Shown here: positions 37,824 to 47,309 of the stretch, in pieces | How positions within the stretch are numbered: position 1 is the stretch's first letter | Layout: every line of letters starts with the position of its first letter | Source of the DNA: Owenweeksia sp. TMED14 | GTDB taxonomy: Bacteria > Bacteroidota > Bacteroidia > Flavobacteriales > Schleiferiaceae | Reading direction: 5' to 3' | Length of the DNA stretch: 64,000 nt | NCBI GenBank assembly: GCA_949529985.1 | Contig: CATIRS010000048.1 | Location: forward strand, 90,972-154,971 | The notes under the pieces: generated by a model | What the model was told of the DNA's origin: nothing | What the model saw: only the letters and a program-made list of their open reading frames with translations | Databases searched by the model: none | Translations under genes and position numbers: made by a program

Positions 37824-37831
37824 TACCTTTG
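37824..37831 (+). promoter_or_regulatory. Probable -7 element of the ribF promoter
   Basis: TACCTTTG, exact match to TAnnTTTG, 19 bp upstream of the ribF TTG start. It forms one arm of an inverted repeat (TACAAAG at 37807-37813, CTTTGTA at about 37827-37833). If used, the ribF leader is only about a dozen bases. Confidence 0.45.
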
Positions 37832-37850
37832 TAAAAAGACAATTACTTCA

Positions 37851-38789
37851 TTGGAAATATTTAAATCAATTCAAGAATTCCCAAAGCAATCATTTGCAGT
37901 TGCTACAACCGGTACTTTTGATGGAATACATGCAGGACACAAGACAATTTTAAAGCGTCTGACTGATAAGGCTAAAGAGTTTAACGGGAAGTCTGTTTTA
38001 ATAACTTTTGACCCACATCCAAGAAGACTAATTCATCCAGAATATGCCTTGGAGCTTTTGACTACAATAGAGGAGCGATCAGAATTAATTTCAGAAATAG
38101 GGTTGGATTTTTTGATTGTACAAGAGTTTGATGAAGAGTTTTCAAAAATTGAATCTATCGATTTTGTTCGCCACTTGCTTGTTGAAAAAATAGGGGTTAA
38201 ACAATTAGTAATTGGTCACGATCATCGTTTTGGAAAAAATAGAGAAGGCTCCTTTGATCATTTAAAGGAATATGCTCCGGTATATGGGTTTGAGATAGAA
38301 GAGATTTCAGCATTTGAACTAGAAGCTATTCATGTTTCTTCTACACAGATAAGAAAAGCTATAAGCTCTGGAGACGTTAAAACGGCATCACTAGCCCTTA
38401 CTCGTCCGCACTTTATTACTGGGAAAGTGGTTCGTGGGAATCAAATAGGCAGAACCCTTGGTTTTCCTACAGTTAATATTGGTGAGATACATTCTGATAA
38501 AATTCTCCCAAAACAGGGGGTTTATGCTGTTCTAGTAGATATTCTTGACGATCTTCATCTAACCCAAATTCCAGGTGTTGCGAATTATGGAAAACGTCCT
38601 TCTATTGGAGAAGGAGACCCGCAGCTTGAAGTATACTTAATTGAAAAAGGTCAGAATCTGTACGATCGGCCAATTCGAATACACTTTATAGATAGAATTA
38701 GAGATGAAAAAAAATTTACCTCAAAAGAAGAACTCAGAGAACAAATTGTAAAGGATATTGAGACTGCTCGACTCCTCTTGTTGAAGTAA
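37851..38789 (+). CDS. ribF: Bifunctional riboflavin kinase / FAD synthetase
   Basis: Makes FMN and FAD from riboflavin. The FAD synthetase nucleotidyltransferase domain is about 1-185 (TTGTFDGIHAGHKTIL, LITFDPHPRRL, IGHDHRFGKNREG, SSTQIRKAI) and the riboflavin kinase domain about 185-305 (GKVVRGNQIGRTLGFPTVNI, GVANYGKRPSIGEG, FIDRIRDEKKF). The start is TTG at 37851: there is no in-frame ATG or GTG upstream before the promoter, and the N-terminus MEIFKSIQEF lines up with the family. A 9-bp AT-rich hairpin follows the gene. Confidence 0.95.
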   Translation: MEIFKSIQEFPKQSFAVATTGTFDGIHAGHKTILKRLTDKAKEFNGKSVLITFDPHPRRLIHPEYALELLTTIEERSELISEIGLDFLIVQEFDEEFSKIESIDFVRHLLVEKIGVKQLVIGHDHRFGKNREGSFDHLKEYAPVYGFEIEEISAFELEAIHVSSTQIRKAISSGDVKTASLALTRPHFITGKVVRGNQIGRTLGFPTVNIGEIHSDKILPKQGVYAVLVDILDDLHLTQIPGVANYGKRPSIGEGDPQLEVYLIEKGQNLYDRPIRIHFIDRIRDEKKFTSKEELREQIVKDIETARLLLLK

Positions 38790-38808
38790 TTGTGATATGA
38801 AAATAACT

Positions 38809-38833
38809 AGCTTTAAATTTTTTATTTAAAGCT
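38809..38833. terminator. Weak AT-rich hairpin between ribF and the YceI gene
   Basis: AGCTTTAAA pairs with TTTAAAGCT around a T-rich loop. It lies between two convergent genes and overlaps the stop codon of the YceI gene. The stem has only two GC pairs, so termination strength is doubtful. Confidence 0.45.
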
Positions 38834-39385
38834 CAAAATCCCCTCTAGCTCAATTTCATCTAAAATCAATTTATCGCCAAGGTTATCAAAAAAAGATCCT
38901 GATCCGTAACGAACATTGTATTTACTTCTATCAAAAGTTAGATAAGTAGCCCACCCTGCTGCATTTTTTTTCATATCAAATTCAACGGGCGATGATATTC
39001 CTTTGATATTTAAGTCACCAAAAACTTTCAGACCTTGTTTAGTTTTTACACTTGAATTAATAACCAATGAAGCAAAGTTAAATTTCTCAACTGAGAAAAA
39101 ATCATCACTTCTCAAATGTCCTTCCAGTTTTTCTTTGCCGCCATCTTGAATGTCTTCAACATTAATCGATGTCATATCTACTATAAATTCTCCAGATTCA
39201 ATAAGACCCTCTGAAAAAACAATAGTTCCGCTTTTGAAATTAATAGATCCATAATGAGAACTGTTAGTGATTTTTGTGCCAGTCCATTTTAGATTACTAT
39301 TCTGAATATCCAATTTATTTTCTTGAGCAGAAATTATGAAAGAATTTAATAATAGAATAATAGATAATGAGTTAATTATTCTCAT
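38822..39385 (-). CDS. YceI-family periplasmic lipocalin-like protein
   Basis: A 187-residue protein with a signal peptide (ending FIISAQ) and the YceI beta-barrel pattern: SNLKWTGTKIT, GSINFKSGTIVF, FIVDMTSINVEDI, LEGHLRSDDFFSVEKF, VFGDLNIKGISSPVEF and FDRSKYNVRYGSGSFF. The family binds isoprenoid-type lipids and is often induced by stress; the ligand here is unknown. It lies 77 bp downstream of the TPP-regulated receptor on the same strand and might be expressed by read-through, but no functional link is established. Confidence 0.9.
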   Translation of the reverse strand: MRIINSLSIILLLNSFIISAQENKLDIQNSNLKWTGTKITNSSHYGSINFKSGTIVFSEGLIESGEFIVDMTSINVEDIQDGGKEKLEGHLRSDDFFSVEKFNFASLVINSSVKTKQGLKVFGDLNIKGISSPVEFDMKKNAAGWATYLTFDRSKYNVRYGSGSFFDNLGDKLILDEIELEGILSFK

Positions 39386-39462
39386 TGAATTTTTTTTAAA
39401 AATTAGTTTATTTGATTGCAGGCTTTCTTTTGGAAAAGGAATTAAAATAGGCTATTTGTCTA

Positions 39463-41796
39463 TTATTTTGCATCTAGTTTAATACTGTAAGTGACAAAAA
39501 TAGTTCTTCCTGCCATTGGGAAAAGAAAATTTTCATCAGTTCGTTGACTATCGTTTAAATAGCCCCAAGTATATCCGTTTGGAGCATAATTGTAATCAAG
39601 TAAATTCATAACATCAACTCTGAGGTTGCCAATATTAGAAGAAATGAGCCATTGAAGATCAATAGTTTGATAGGGGCTTAAGCTGCGGTTTTTATTTTCC
39701 GTATTATCTAAATATTGGCGACTAACTGATTTTCCGCGGAGCTGAAAATGACCATGTAAGTCATTATTAATATTGTAGGACCATTGTATCATCGCATTGG
39801 AAATAAAGTTTGGTGACATTGCTGTTTTACTATTTTTATATGTCGTGCTTACTAAAGAACCATCCAAATAATCTATCATCACCTCATTAAATTGGGAAAT
39901 ACGATTGTCACTAAACGTGGAATTGAAGCCAAGGGTCAGCCGCTTCCCTAATCTAACTTCGCTAGCTAGCTCCAGGCCCCTTCGATAACTTCTATCAACG
40001 TTCATGCGCAGAGCTGCTCCTACGTCGTTAATGGCACCTGTGGGCACAAGTTCATTAATGTACTCCATTAGGTAGATGTTAGCCTCAAAAAATCCGTTTT
40101 TTTCTTTTACCTGATAGCCGATTTCAATATCAAGTAAACTTTCTGGAAGAGCGCTATTTGAAACTCCATAATCAATGATGTCATTTCGAACGGGTTCACG
40201 ATTAGCAATTGCAATAGATCCATATATTCGATTATTATCCTGAAACTTATAATCTAAACCGGCCTTAGGGTTGAAAAATAGATAATTGTTTTTAAAGTTA
40301 AGATTTGCCTGATCATCGCTAACTCCTTGGATATCATAATTTACAAATCTGAGTTGAAGATCTCCGTATGCAAGCCAATTCTTTCCTAAGGGCATTTCCG
40401 CTTTCGTGTACCCTGTGAAATCCACCTTATTTCCAACACTTTCGTAATACCGATAATCGTTTGCTCCTTGATACTCCGGACTAGTGTTATTTGACAGATT
40501 GACTATTCCAGACAGTGGATTTACTTTCATCCAAGGAAGGGTGCCATAGTGATCTCCTAAGTAGCTATTCCAAAACCCTCCAACAACATATTTTGAGTCA
40601 TTTATTTCTTTAACTAATGAAGCGTGTTGTCCGAGCAATGTATTTGATAACCAACGTTGGCGAACCAAGTCAGTATTTAGTACTTGACTGCCATTAATAA
40701 TAGGATTAGACAATCCATAGTCTCCAAACTCTTCACCAGATTTGAATTGTTCAAAGTACCCTTTCCCGCTGACCAAAAAAGAGGTTAGGTTAAGGCTCCA
40801 ATTATGAGGTAAATTTAATTGTCCAATAAAATGCGTGTGAGTTTGATTGTAGCTATCGATTTCATTTGGATAACGGTAATAGTTATAGGTTGTATTTTCT
40901 GATTCTCTCAGATTCAAGGCATCAGCATCATCTAAATAATTTCGAGAAATATAATTTTCAATCAACGTTGCGCTTCCTGGCCCGCTAGAGAGAAATTTAT
41001 CTTCGGGAATCCCATACCATGCCTGCTGTGTTCGCTCATTTCCGCTGAAGTGAATCAACCGTATCAGACCATTTTTTATTTTATATTGACCGCTTAATAA
41101 ATATGAACTGAGTTTTACTGAAGAACGGTCAATGAACCCTTGGCTTTGTAGCCGTGAAACTCGACCCATTAAGGTCAAAGGTTTTTTCTTTTTTCCGGGA
41201 AGCCCCAACGCTCCCGAGTTTAATATGTAGGTAGCTCTTGATCCTCCATAAGACCCTCCACCAAAAGTTGCTTTTGCACTTGACTTTTCTTCAGGAACAC
41301 CGACTTCCATTGAAATAGATCCTCCAAAAGCTCCAGCTCCAACAGTTGAGGTTCCAACTCCGCGTTGAATTTGTAAAGAAGAAATAGATGAAGTTAAGTC
41401 TGGGGTATTTACCCAAAAAACACCGTGAGATTCTGGATCATTTATTGGCACTCCATTGATGGTAACATTAATTCTTGTTTGGTCTATGCCTCGCATTCGA
41501 AGGTAAGTATATCCCATACCGGTTCCATTATCTGACGATTGCGTTACAGACGGAGTCCATTGAATGAGATAAGGTAGGTCGAGTCCGTTGTTTAAATCGC
41601 TTATAGTATTTGCTTGAATATTATTTGGATTAGACTTTTTAAATAGGGTTAGTGAAGTCATGGGAGTCCTATTAGAAGCCCTAATTTCAATTAATTCAAC
41701 ATCAGATAGAATGATTTTTTTAAGTACAGTATCAATGTCTTGTCCGTTAGCAATTGATGCAAAAGAAAAGAATAAAAAGATCAATTTTTTTTTCAT
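39463..41796 (-). CDS. TonB-dependent receptor under TPP riboswitch control (probable thiamine receptor)
   Basis: Outer-membrane receptor of 777 residues: signal peptide (FASIANG), plug (LPYLIQWTPSVTQSSDNG, TYLRMRGIDQTRINVTINGVPIND) and barrel. There is no N-terminal regulatory-like domain. The ligand is inferred from the complete TPP riboswitch 65 bp upstream: TPP-regulated outer-membrane receptors are known in Bacteroidota and are thought to import thiamine or its phosphates or precursors. The usual partners, a PnuT-type inner-membrane transporter and thiamine pyrophosphokinase, are not next to it, so the inner-membrane step must be encoded elsewhere. By sequence alone it would be called an iron-type receptor. 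Confidence 0.88.
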   Translation of the reverse strand: MKKKLIFLFFSFASIANGQDIDTVLKKIILSDVELIEIRASNRTPMTSLTLFKKSNPNNIQANTISDLNNGLDLPYLIQWTPSVTQSSDNGTGMGYTYLRMRGIDQTRINVTINGVPINDPESHGVFWVNTPDLTSSISSLQIQRGVGTSTVGAGAFGGSISMEVGVPEEKSSAKATFGGGSYGGSRATYILNSGALGLPGKKKKPLTLMGRVSRLQSQGFIDRSSVKLSSYLLSGQYKIKNGLIRLIHFSGNERTQQAWYGIPEDKFLSSGPGSATLIENYISRNYLDDADALNLRESENTTYNYYRYPNEIDSYNQTHTHFIGQLNLPHNWSLNLTSFLVSGKGYFEQFKSGEEFGDYGLSNPIINGSQVLNTDLVRQRWLSNTLLGQHASLVKEINDSKYVVGGFWNSYLGDHYGTLPWMKVNPLSGIVNLSNNTSPEYQGANDYRYYESVGNKVDFTGYTKAEMPLGKNWLAYGDLQLRFVNYDIQGVSDDQANLNFKNNYLFFNPKAGLDYKFQDNNRIYGSIAIANREPVRNDIIDYGVSNSALPESLLDIEIGYQVKEKNGFFEANIYLMEYINELVPTGAINDVGAALRMNVDRSYRRGLELASEVRLGKRLTLGFNSTFSDNRISQFNEVMIDYLDGSLVSTTYKNSKTAMSPNFISNAMIQWSYNINNDLHGHFQLRGKSVSRQYLDNTENKNRSLSPYQTIDLQWLISSNIGNLRVDVMNLLDYNYAPNGYTWGYLNDSQRTDENFLFPMAGRTIFVTYSIKLDAK

Positions 41797-41861
41797 GCTA
41801 TGTCTAATTATTAAAAATTAAGACACAGATGGCGCTTTTCAGCATTAGAATTATAAAATTC

Positions 41862-41940
41862 TTCACTCCCTTAGCAGCATTACTTGCTCAGGTTCTTAGG
41901 GTGTAAAATCTCAGCCTTCAAAAGGCACCCCTGTGTTTGT
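41862..41940 (-). promoter_or_regulatory. TPP (thi-box) riboswitch
   Basis: Read on the minus strand the aptamer contains, in order, GGGGTGCC, a CCTTTTGAAGG hairpin (P3), the invariant CTGAGA (41914-41909), ACACCC pairing back to GGGTG (P2), GAACCTGAGC (41895-41886), GTAATGCTGC (41883-41874) and AAGGGA. These are the conserved boxes and helices of the TPP aptamer. Downstream lie an AGAATT/AATTCT hairpin and a CTGTGT (41828-41823) that can pair with ACACAG at the 5' edge of the aptamer, a plausible expression platform. There is no strong U-tract, so translational control seems more likely than termination. It begins about 16 bp after the stop of the preceding gene. Confidence 0.95.
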
Positions 41941-41955
41941 TACATCAAATATATA

Positions 41956-43131
41956 TTAAAACATTTGAGATTGTATACTAGTGATTGCCTTTTTAAGGCG
42001 ATCACGCCCTTTTCCTTGGACATAAATAAATGGTATTTTACTTTTCTCCAATTCTTTTTCGAACAAATTGAAAATACGATCTCGATCGTCTGCATTTTCT
42101 CGCTGATCGTCATACACCCATGGTAAATCAGGTCGACATAGTAAATAGAGATGTGCAGAATTATTTTTTATATCAGATTTGAAAATGCTTCTAGGTGCAT
42201 TAAATTTTTCTTTTGCCCATATAATCAGCGTAATAATATCTGTATCAAGAAAAACTTTTGATGAATCTACGTTGGCCTGACGTTTCAATTGGATATCATT
42301 TATTTTAACTAGATCTTTTAATCCATACCCATTGTTTTTTTCATTTAAATAGTCGCGAGCACACTCTTTTAAATATGGAACATCAAAATGTTCACCCAAT
42401 GATTTTGAAAGAGTACTTTTTCCAGTTGACTCAGGTCCTGTTAGCACTATGCGAAGAGTTTTTGGATGTTGCACTGCCCAAACTAATGCTTCTGAAGATC
42501 CATTTTTATTTAAGACCATACACCAACCAATACTATATTTCGTTCCATCACAGACGTGAGCAATCGCCTTTCCATTGTTAGATTCAGCCGTAAAATCTAG
42601 ATGGATATCGTTTGCAAATGATAATCCTTTTTGATTTGCAGCCTTATAAATCGATTCTTTGGCTCCCCAGGCAATTCTTAGAGCAAAACTAGGATTTTTT
42701 GATAACTGAATTTTTTCTATCTCTTTTGAAGAAAGGAACTTAGACTTAATAAAGTCTAAGTTGGGACGGTTAGATTCAATATCAATACCTACTGATAAGC
42801 TAGGGTGCCAGGCCGCAGCTGCAGAATTAGAGCTGTGACTTAAGCTTATATGTCCCTGCATCGACTCTAGTTCAGGACGATTACCTCCATAAACAATATC
42901 CTCACAAAGCTTTTCATTAATTGAGCTTAATGCTATTCTTGCTGATATGAATTGACCTTTTCTGAGTTTACTGTTCAGTATTAAAAACCGAGTTTTGTCC
43001 TGTGCTGAAAGCTCAAAATTATTAACATCTAATTTTTTAACTGTTGAAATAAAATTAAGTTTTAAGCCAAAAAAGCGAAGTTTATTTTCTTCGGCAAAGT
43101 TGATATGCTTAATTTTGTTGCTGCTAATCAT
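41956..43131 (-). CDS. 4'-phosphopantetheinyl transferase fused to NadR-like kinase
   Basis: One 391-residue frame with two complete domains. Residues about 40-215 are a Sfp/AcpS-superfamily phosphopantetheinyl transferase with VGIDIES (114-120) and WGAKESIYKA (155-164), which hold the Mg-binding Asp/Glu and catalytic Glu-Lys. Residues about 225-390 are a NadR-type P-loop kinase (AAA_28) with Walker A GPESTGKST (232-240), FLDTDIITL and PDLPWVYDDQREN. In related genomes these are usually separate genes, the transferase next to ahcY. The transferase activates acyl or peptidyl carrier proteins; the kinase domain probably phosphorylates a ribosylnicotinamide- or thiamine-like vitamin. Divergent from ahcY with only 17 bp between. 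Confidence 0.88.
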   Translation of the reverse strand: MISSNKIKHINFAEENKLRFFGLKLNFISTVKKLDVNNFELSAQDKTRFLILNSKLRKGQFISARIALSSINEKLCEDIVYGGNRPELESMQGHISLSHSSNSAAAAWHPSLSVGIDIESNRPNLDFIKSKFLSSKEIEKIQLSKNPSFALRIAWGAKESIYKAANQKGLSFANDIHLDFTAESNNGKAIAHVCDGTKYSIGWCMVLNKNGSSEALVWAVQHPKTLRIVLTGPESTGKSTLSKSLGEHFDVPYLKECARDYLNEKNNGYGLKDLVKINDIQLKRQANVDSSKVFLDTDIITLIIWAKEKFNAPRSIFKSDIKNNSAHLYLLCRPDLPWVYDDQRENADDRDRIFNLFEKELEKSKIPFIYVQGKGRDRLKKAITSIQSQMF

Positions 43132-43148
43132 AAATCAAAGCGAAATTG

Positions 43149-44468
43149 ATGGAAAATTCTATAAAAAACAACTTCATTCAAAATAAAGTGAAAGATATTT
43201 CACTAGCTGCTTGGGGCAGAAGCGAAATACATTTAGCCGAGGCAGAGATGCCAGGCCTTATGTCACTAAGAGAGGAGTATAGAGAAAGTAAACCACTTAA
43301 AGGAGCTAGAATAGCAGGATGTCTGCATATGACAATTCAGACTGCTGTCTTAATAGAAACATTGATAGAATTAGGCGCGGAGGTCACGTGGTCATCATGT
43401 AATATTTTCTCTACCCAAGACCATGCTGCCGCGGCTATGGCGGAGGCAGGGGTTCAAGTTTATGCATGGAAAGGTCTGAATGAAGAGGAGTTTGACTGGT
43501 GCATTGAACAAACGTTATTTTTTGGAGAAGATCGAAAGCCATTAAATATGATCTTAGATGATGGTGGTGACTTAACCAATATGGTTTTAGATCGTTACCC
43601 ACATTTGGCTGATGCTATTGGCGGTTTATCTGAAGAAACAACAACAGGCGTTCATAGACTTTATGAACGTATGATTAAGGGGACACTTCCAATGCCTGCG
43701 ATTAATGTAAATGATTCCGTGACAAAGTCAAAGTTTGATAATAAGTATGGATGTCGTGAATCTGCTGTCGATGCTATTCGTCGGGCTACGGATTTAATGA
43801 TTGCTGGAAAAGTTGTTGTTTGTGCTGGATACGGTGATGTCGGTAAAGGAACTGCTGCTTCATTTAAAGCTTCAGGTGCACGAGTTATTGTTACTGAAGT
43901 AGACCCAATTTGTGCTCTTCAGGCAGTTATGGACGGATTTGAAGTCCGAAAAATGGATAATGTTATAGGTTTAGCAAATATTGTTATTACTACAACGGGG
44001 AATAAGAATATTATCGTAGATCGACATTTTATGGCGTTACGGGATAAGGCCATCGTATGTAATATTGGACATTTCGATAACGAAATAGATATGGGTTGGT
44101 TGAATACTAAATATGGTCATTCGAAGCTAGAGATCAAGCCTCAAGTGGATATGTATACTATGGAGGATAAAGAGATCATTGTTCTCGCAGAAGGAAGGTT
44201 AGTTAATCTCGGTTGTGCTACTGGTCACCCTAGCTTTGTAATGTCAAACTCATTTACAAATCAAGTCTTGGCTCAGATAGAGCTATTTACTAATCCTGGT
44301 AAATATTCTAATGAGGTTTTCACTTTACCTAAGCTCCTAGATGAAAAGGTAGCAGAACTTCATCTTGCTTCTGTTGGGGCAGAGTTAGACACTCTTTCTG
44401 AAGACCAAGCATCTTATATTGGTGTAACGGTAAAAGGGCCTTTCAAGCCTGAAACTTACAGGTACTAA
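43149..44468 (+). CDS. ahcY: Adenosylhomocysteinase
   Basis: NAD-dependent enzyme splitting S-adenosylhomocysteine into adenosine and homocysteine. The ATG at 43149 is preceded by an in-frame TTG (43146) that is not needed; the protein has 439 residues. Visible motifs: [42 protein letters not shown], the Rossmann loop [23 protein letters not shown] and the C-terminal NAD-contacting tail ending KPETYRY. It converges with metK, the next step of the same cycle, across a shared terminator. Confidence 0.98.
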   Translation: MENSIKNNFIQNKVKDISLAAWGRSEIHLAEAEMPGLMSLREEYRESKPLKGARIAGCLHMTIQTAVLIETLIELGAEVTWSSCNIFSTQDHAAAAMAEAGVQVYAWKGLNEEEFDWCIEQTLFFGEDRKPLNMILDDGGDLTNMVLDRYPHLADAIGGLSEETTTGVHRLYERMIKGTLPMPAINVNDSVTKSKFDNKYGCRESAVDAIRRATDLMIAGKVVVCAGYGDVGKGTAASFKASGARVIVTEVDPICALQAVMDGFEVRKMDNVIGLANIVITTTGNKNIIVDRHFMALRDKAIVCNIGHFDNEIDMGWLNTKYGHSKLEIKPQVDMYTMEDKEIIVLAEGRLVNLGCATGHPSFVMSNSFTNQVLAQIELFTNPGKYSNEVFTLPKLLDEKVAELHLASVGAELDTLSEDQASYIGVTVKGPFKPETYRY

Positions 44469-44480
44469 GATTTACTTATG

Positions 44481-44524
44481 TTCAAATAAAAAGGGGAACC
44501 AATTGGTTCCCCTTTTTATTTGAA
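44481..44524. terminator. Bidirectional terminator between ahcY and metK
   Basis: A perfect 20-bp inverted repeat with an AATT loop. The stem core is GGGGAACC/GGTTCCCC, flanked by AAAAA and TTTTT runs, so U-tracts arise in both directions. It serves the two convergent genes. Confidence 0.95.
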
Positions 44525-44532
44525 CGTTTTTT

Positions 44533-45813
44533 CTAAAGACCAAAAACAGATTTAATCTTTTCTACAGAATCTAATTTTTCCCAAGAAAATAATTCTACTT
44601 CTTTTGATAACACTTCTACACCATTTTCGCTTGGACGCTTGAATGTTTTAATTACAACTTCGTTTTTTCTCCCCATGTGGCCGTAAGCTGCTGTCTCTAA
44701 GTATATTGGTTCTCTCAGCCCAAATTTAGATTCAATGGCAAAAGGCCTTAAATCAAAGAGCGGCTTTATTTTTAAAGCAATGTCGCCGTCACTCATCTTA
44801 TCTCCATCAATATTTTTAATAGAAGAAGTATGGTAAGTATTTAAATAAAAGCCAACCGGTTCAGCAACACCAATCGCATATGCTAATTGAACTAATACCT
44901 GCTTTGAGACACCTGCAGCTACAATGTTTTTTGCAACGTGTCTTGCGGCATAAGCTGCAGATCTATCGACTTTGGAAGGATCTTTTCCGGAGAAAGCTCC
45001 ACCACCATGAGCACCTTTACCACCATAAGTATCCACTATGATTTTACGTCCCGTTAATCCAGTATCTCCGTGCGGACCACCGATTACAAATTTTCCGGTT
45101 GGGTTTATTAAATAGTTAATGTCTTCAGTAAAAAGAAGCTGAATATTTTTAGGTAATCGATCTTTAACTCGAGGAATTAAATGTTTTTGGATGTCTTCTG
45201 CGATTTTTCTTTGCATTTCCATTTCCTCATGAAAGTCATCATGCTGAGTCGATATAACAACAGTGTTTATTGCTTCAGGTACATGATCATCACTATAACT
45301 AATTGTGACTTGACTTTTTGAGTCAGGCCTCAGATATTTCATAAGTTTTCCTTCATGTCGAAGTTGAGCCAGTTCTTGAAGTAAAATATGACTAATTTCA
45401 AGTGCGAGAGGCATGTAATTTGCTGTTTCGTTTGTCGCATAGCCAAACATTATGCCTTGGTCACCAGCGCCTTGGTCTTCTTTACTTTTCTTGTCAACGC
45501 CTTGGTTTATATCTGGTGATTGTTCGTGAATGGCACTTATTACTCCGCAAGAATTGGCTTCAAACATATATTCACTTTTTGTATAACCAATTTTTCGAAT
45601 TACATCTCTAGCTATTTCTTGAGCATCTAGATAGGTTTTAGACTTCACTTCCCCTGCTAAAAAAACTTGGCCCGTTGTAACTAGAGTTTCACATGCAACT
45701 TTAGATTCTGGATCAAAAGCGATAAAATGGTCAACAAGTGCATCTGATATTTGGTCGGCAATCTTATCTGGATGTCCTTCAGATACTGATTCAGATGTAA
45801 ATAAATAGCTCAT
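44533..45813 (-). CDS. metK: S-adenosylmethionine synthase
   Basis: Forms SAM from methionine and ATP. The 426-residue protein has [20 protein letters not shown] at the N-terminus, the signature [29 protein letters not shown] and [23 protein letters not shown]. Normal length and no oddities. A -7-like TATATTTG lies upstream (45859-45852). No SAM riboswitch consensus is seen before it. Confidence 0.98.
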   Translation of the reverse strand: MSYLFTSESVSEGHPDKIADQISDALVDHFIAFDPESKVACETLVTTGQVFLAGEVKSKTYLDAQEIARDVIRKIGYTKSEYMFEANSCGVISAIHEQSPDINQGVDKKSKEDQGAGDQGIMFGYATNETANYMPLALEISHILLQELAQLRHEGKLMKYLRPDSKSQVTISYSDDHVPEAINTVVISTQHDDFHEEMEMQRKIAEDIQKHLIPRVKDRLPKNIQLLFTEDINYLINPTGKFVIGGPHGDTGLTGRKIIVDTYGGKGAHGGGAFSGKDPSKVDRSAAYAARHVAKNIVAAGVSKQVLVQLAYAIGVAEPVGFYLNTYHTSSIKNIDGDKMSDGDIALKIKPLFDLRPFAIESKFGLREPIYLETAAYGHMGRKNEVVIKTFKRPSENGVEVLSKEVELFSWEKLDSVEKIKSVFGL

Positions 45814-45851
45814 AGCATTGTATTCTTAAGACATGAAAAATTCAGAATGGA

Positions 45852-45859
45852 CAAATATA
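45852..45859 (-). promoter_or_regulatory. Possible -7 element of the metK promoter
   Basis: Minus strand TATATTTG, exact match to TAnnTTTG, 38 bp upstream of the metK ATG. No TTG at the expected -33 distance. Confidence 0.4.
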
Positions 45860-45897
45860 TTTTAACTTTTAAATTATACCCATAAGGGGCAAATGTA

Positions 45898-47145
45898 CTA
45901 CAGACCCTCCATCGCCTGCTTTAAATCACTAATTAAATCTTCAGAATCTTCGATACCGACGCTTAATCGTATCATCGAATCAGTCAAATTAAGATCCTCT
46001 TTTTCAAGCTCAGGCATATCTGCATGTGTCATATGATAAGGATGCTGGGCCAAGCTCTCATTACTTCCAAGACTCACAGCTAATTTTATCAGAGTTAATT
46101 TGTTTAAAACACGAAAGGCTATAGCCTCACCTCCGATAACATCGAAAGAAATCATTGCTCCGGCTTTGGTGCTTTGACGATTTTGAATAGAAACTTGCTC
46201 TGTGCCTTGAGATGATAATCCAGGAAAATATACACGAGAAACACGGGAGTGATCTTGTAAAAACCTAACTACATGAAGGGCATTAGACGCTTGGCGTTCC
46301 ATTCGAATGCTGAGAGTTTCTAAACTTCTCGTAAGAAGCCAACATGTGTTTGGGGAAGCCATATTTCCAAGGAAGGTTCTCAGGGTCTTTATCGCCAATA
46401 TAGACTCTTGACTTCCAGTAATCGCCCCAGCAATAAGGTCTGAATGTCCTGAGAGAAACTTCGTGGCAGAATAGCAAGACATATCAGCCCCCCAATCCAA
46501 TGGTTTTTGCCAAATGGGACCCAGGTAAGTATTGTCTATAGCCATTCGGACATCAGTGTCGTGACTTTTCATAAGGGCAATTTTCATTTCCCCAAGGAGC
46601 TTTAAATCGATAACTGCATTAGTAGGGTTAGCTGGTGTTTCAGCATAAATAAGTTTTATTTCTGCACCGCGTTTGTCTTTACAAAGCTCTTCTGTTAGAT
46701 TAACGAGATCAGTTTCTGCTGTGAAATGTTCAACATGGACACCGATGCTTTGTAGGTAATTATGAACAAAGTGATGTGTGCCTCCGTATACAGGGTTTGA
46801 TATGAGTAGGCGATCACCTGGCTTCAAAAATGTCAAAAAAATAGTTGATATCGCTGACATTCCACTTTCAAAGACTGCAGCATCTTCTGCATCTTCCCAG
46901 AGTGAAAGACGTTCTTCCAGTATTTGAAGGTTTGGATTATTGAGGCGACTATAAATCAAGCCAGGATTTTCTCCCTCCTGAGGATCAGTTTTTCCATATG
47001 CTAGAGCAAAAAATCGTTTTCCTGCCTCTGCTGTAGGAAAAACAAATGTTGATGTTTGATATATGGGACATTTTACAGCATTTTCGCTCCACTCAGGAAC
47101 GTAGCCATGTGTCATCATGAGCGATTCAGGTTTCATTTTTTTCAT
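45898..47145 (-). CDS. Cys/Met metabolism PLP enzyme (methionine gamma-lyase / cystathionine gamma-synthase-like)
   Basis: A 415-residue member of the trans-sulfuration family. YSRLNNPNLQILEERL, SGMSAISTIFLTFLKPGDRLL, YAETPANPTNAVIDL, DNTYLGPIWQKPLDWGAD and the PLP-lysine motif SATKFLSGHSDLIAGA are in place, with SLGSNESLAQHPYHMTHA near the C-terminus. The residues that separate synthase, beta-lyase and gamma-lyase activity cannot be judged reliably by eye. Position next to metK and ahcY supports a role in methionine and homocysteine turnover. No paired regulator is visible. Confidence 0.88.
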   Translation of the reverse strand: MKKMKPESLMMTHGYVPEWSENAVKCPIYQTSTFVFPTAEAGKRFFALAYGKTDPQEGENPGLIYSRLNNPNLQILEERLSLWEDAEDAAVFESGMSAISTIFLTFLKPGDRLLISNPVYGGTHHFVHNYLQSIGVHVEHFTAETDLVNLTEELCKDKRGAEIKLIYAETPANPTNAVIDLKLLGEMKIALMKSHDTDVRMAIDNTYLGPIWQKPLDWGADMSCYSATKFLSGHSDLIAGAITGSQESILAIKTLRTFLGNMASPNTCWLLTRSLETLSIRMERQASNALHVVRFLQDHSRVSRVYFPGLSSQGTEQVSIQNRQSTKAGAMISFDVIGGEAIAFRVLNKLTLIKLAVSLGSNESLAQHPYHMTHADMPELEKEDLNLTDSMIRLSVGIEDSEDLISDLKQAMEGL

Positions 47146-47309
47146 GCCATATTTATTTCGAGGATTGATGTGTGAATCTATAGCGAAAAGAATGAAATTA
47201 TTTGAAATGTTAAACCTTAAATACTTTATTAGTGAACATTTTTAAGGAATAAGTCTTATTTAGGATATTAATCACCCTTGGTTTTAACAAACCATCTTAT
47301 ATTGCGCCT

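Noticed and set aside
45814-47309. SAM riboswitch near metK or the PLP enzyme gene.
   Set aside because: The upstream regions are short (84 and 164 bp) and AT-rich, without the SAM-I or SAM-II core motifs.
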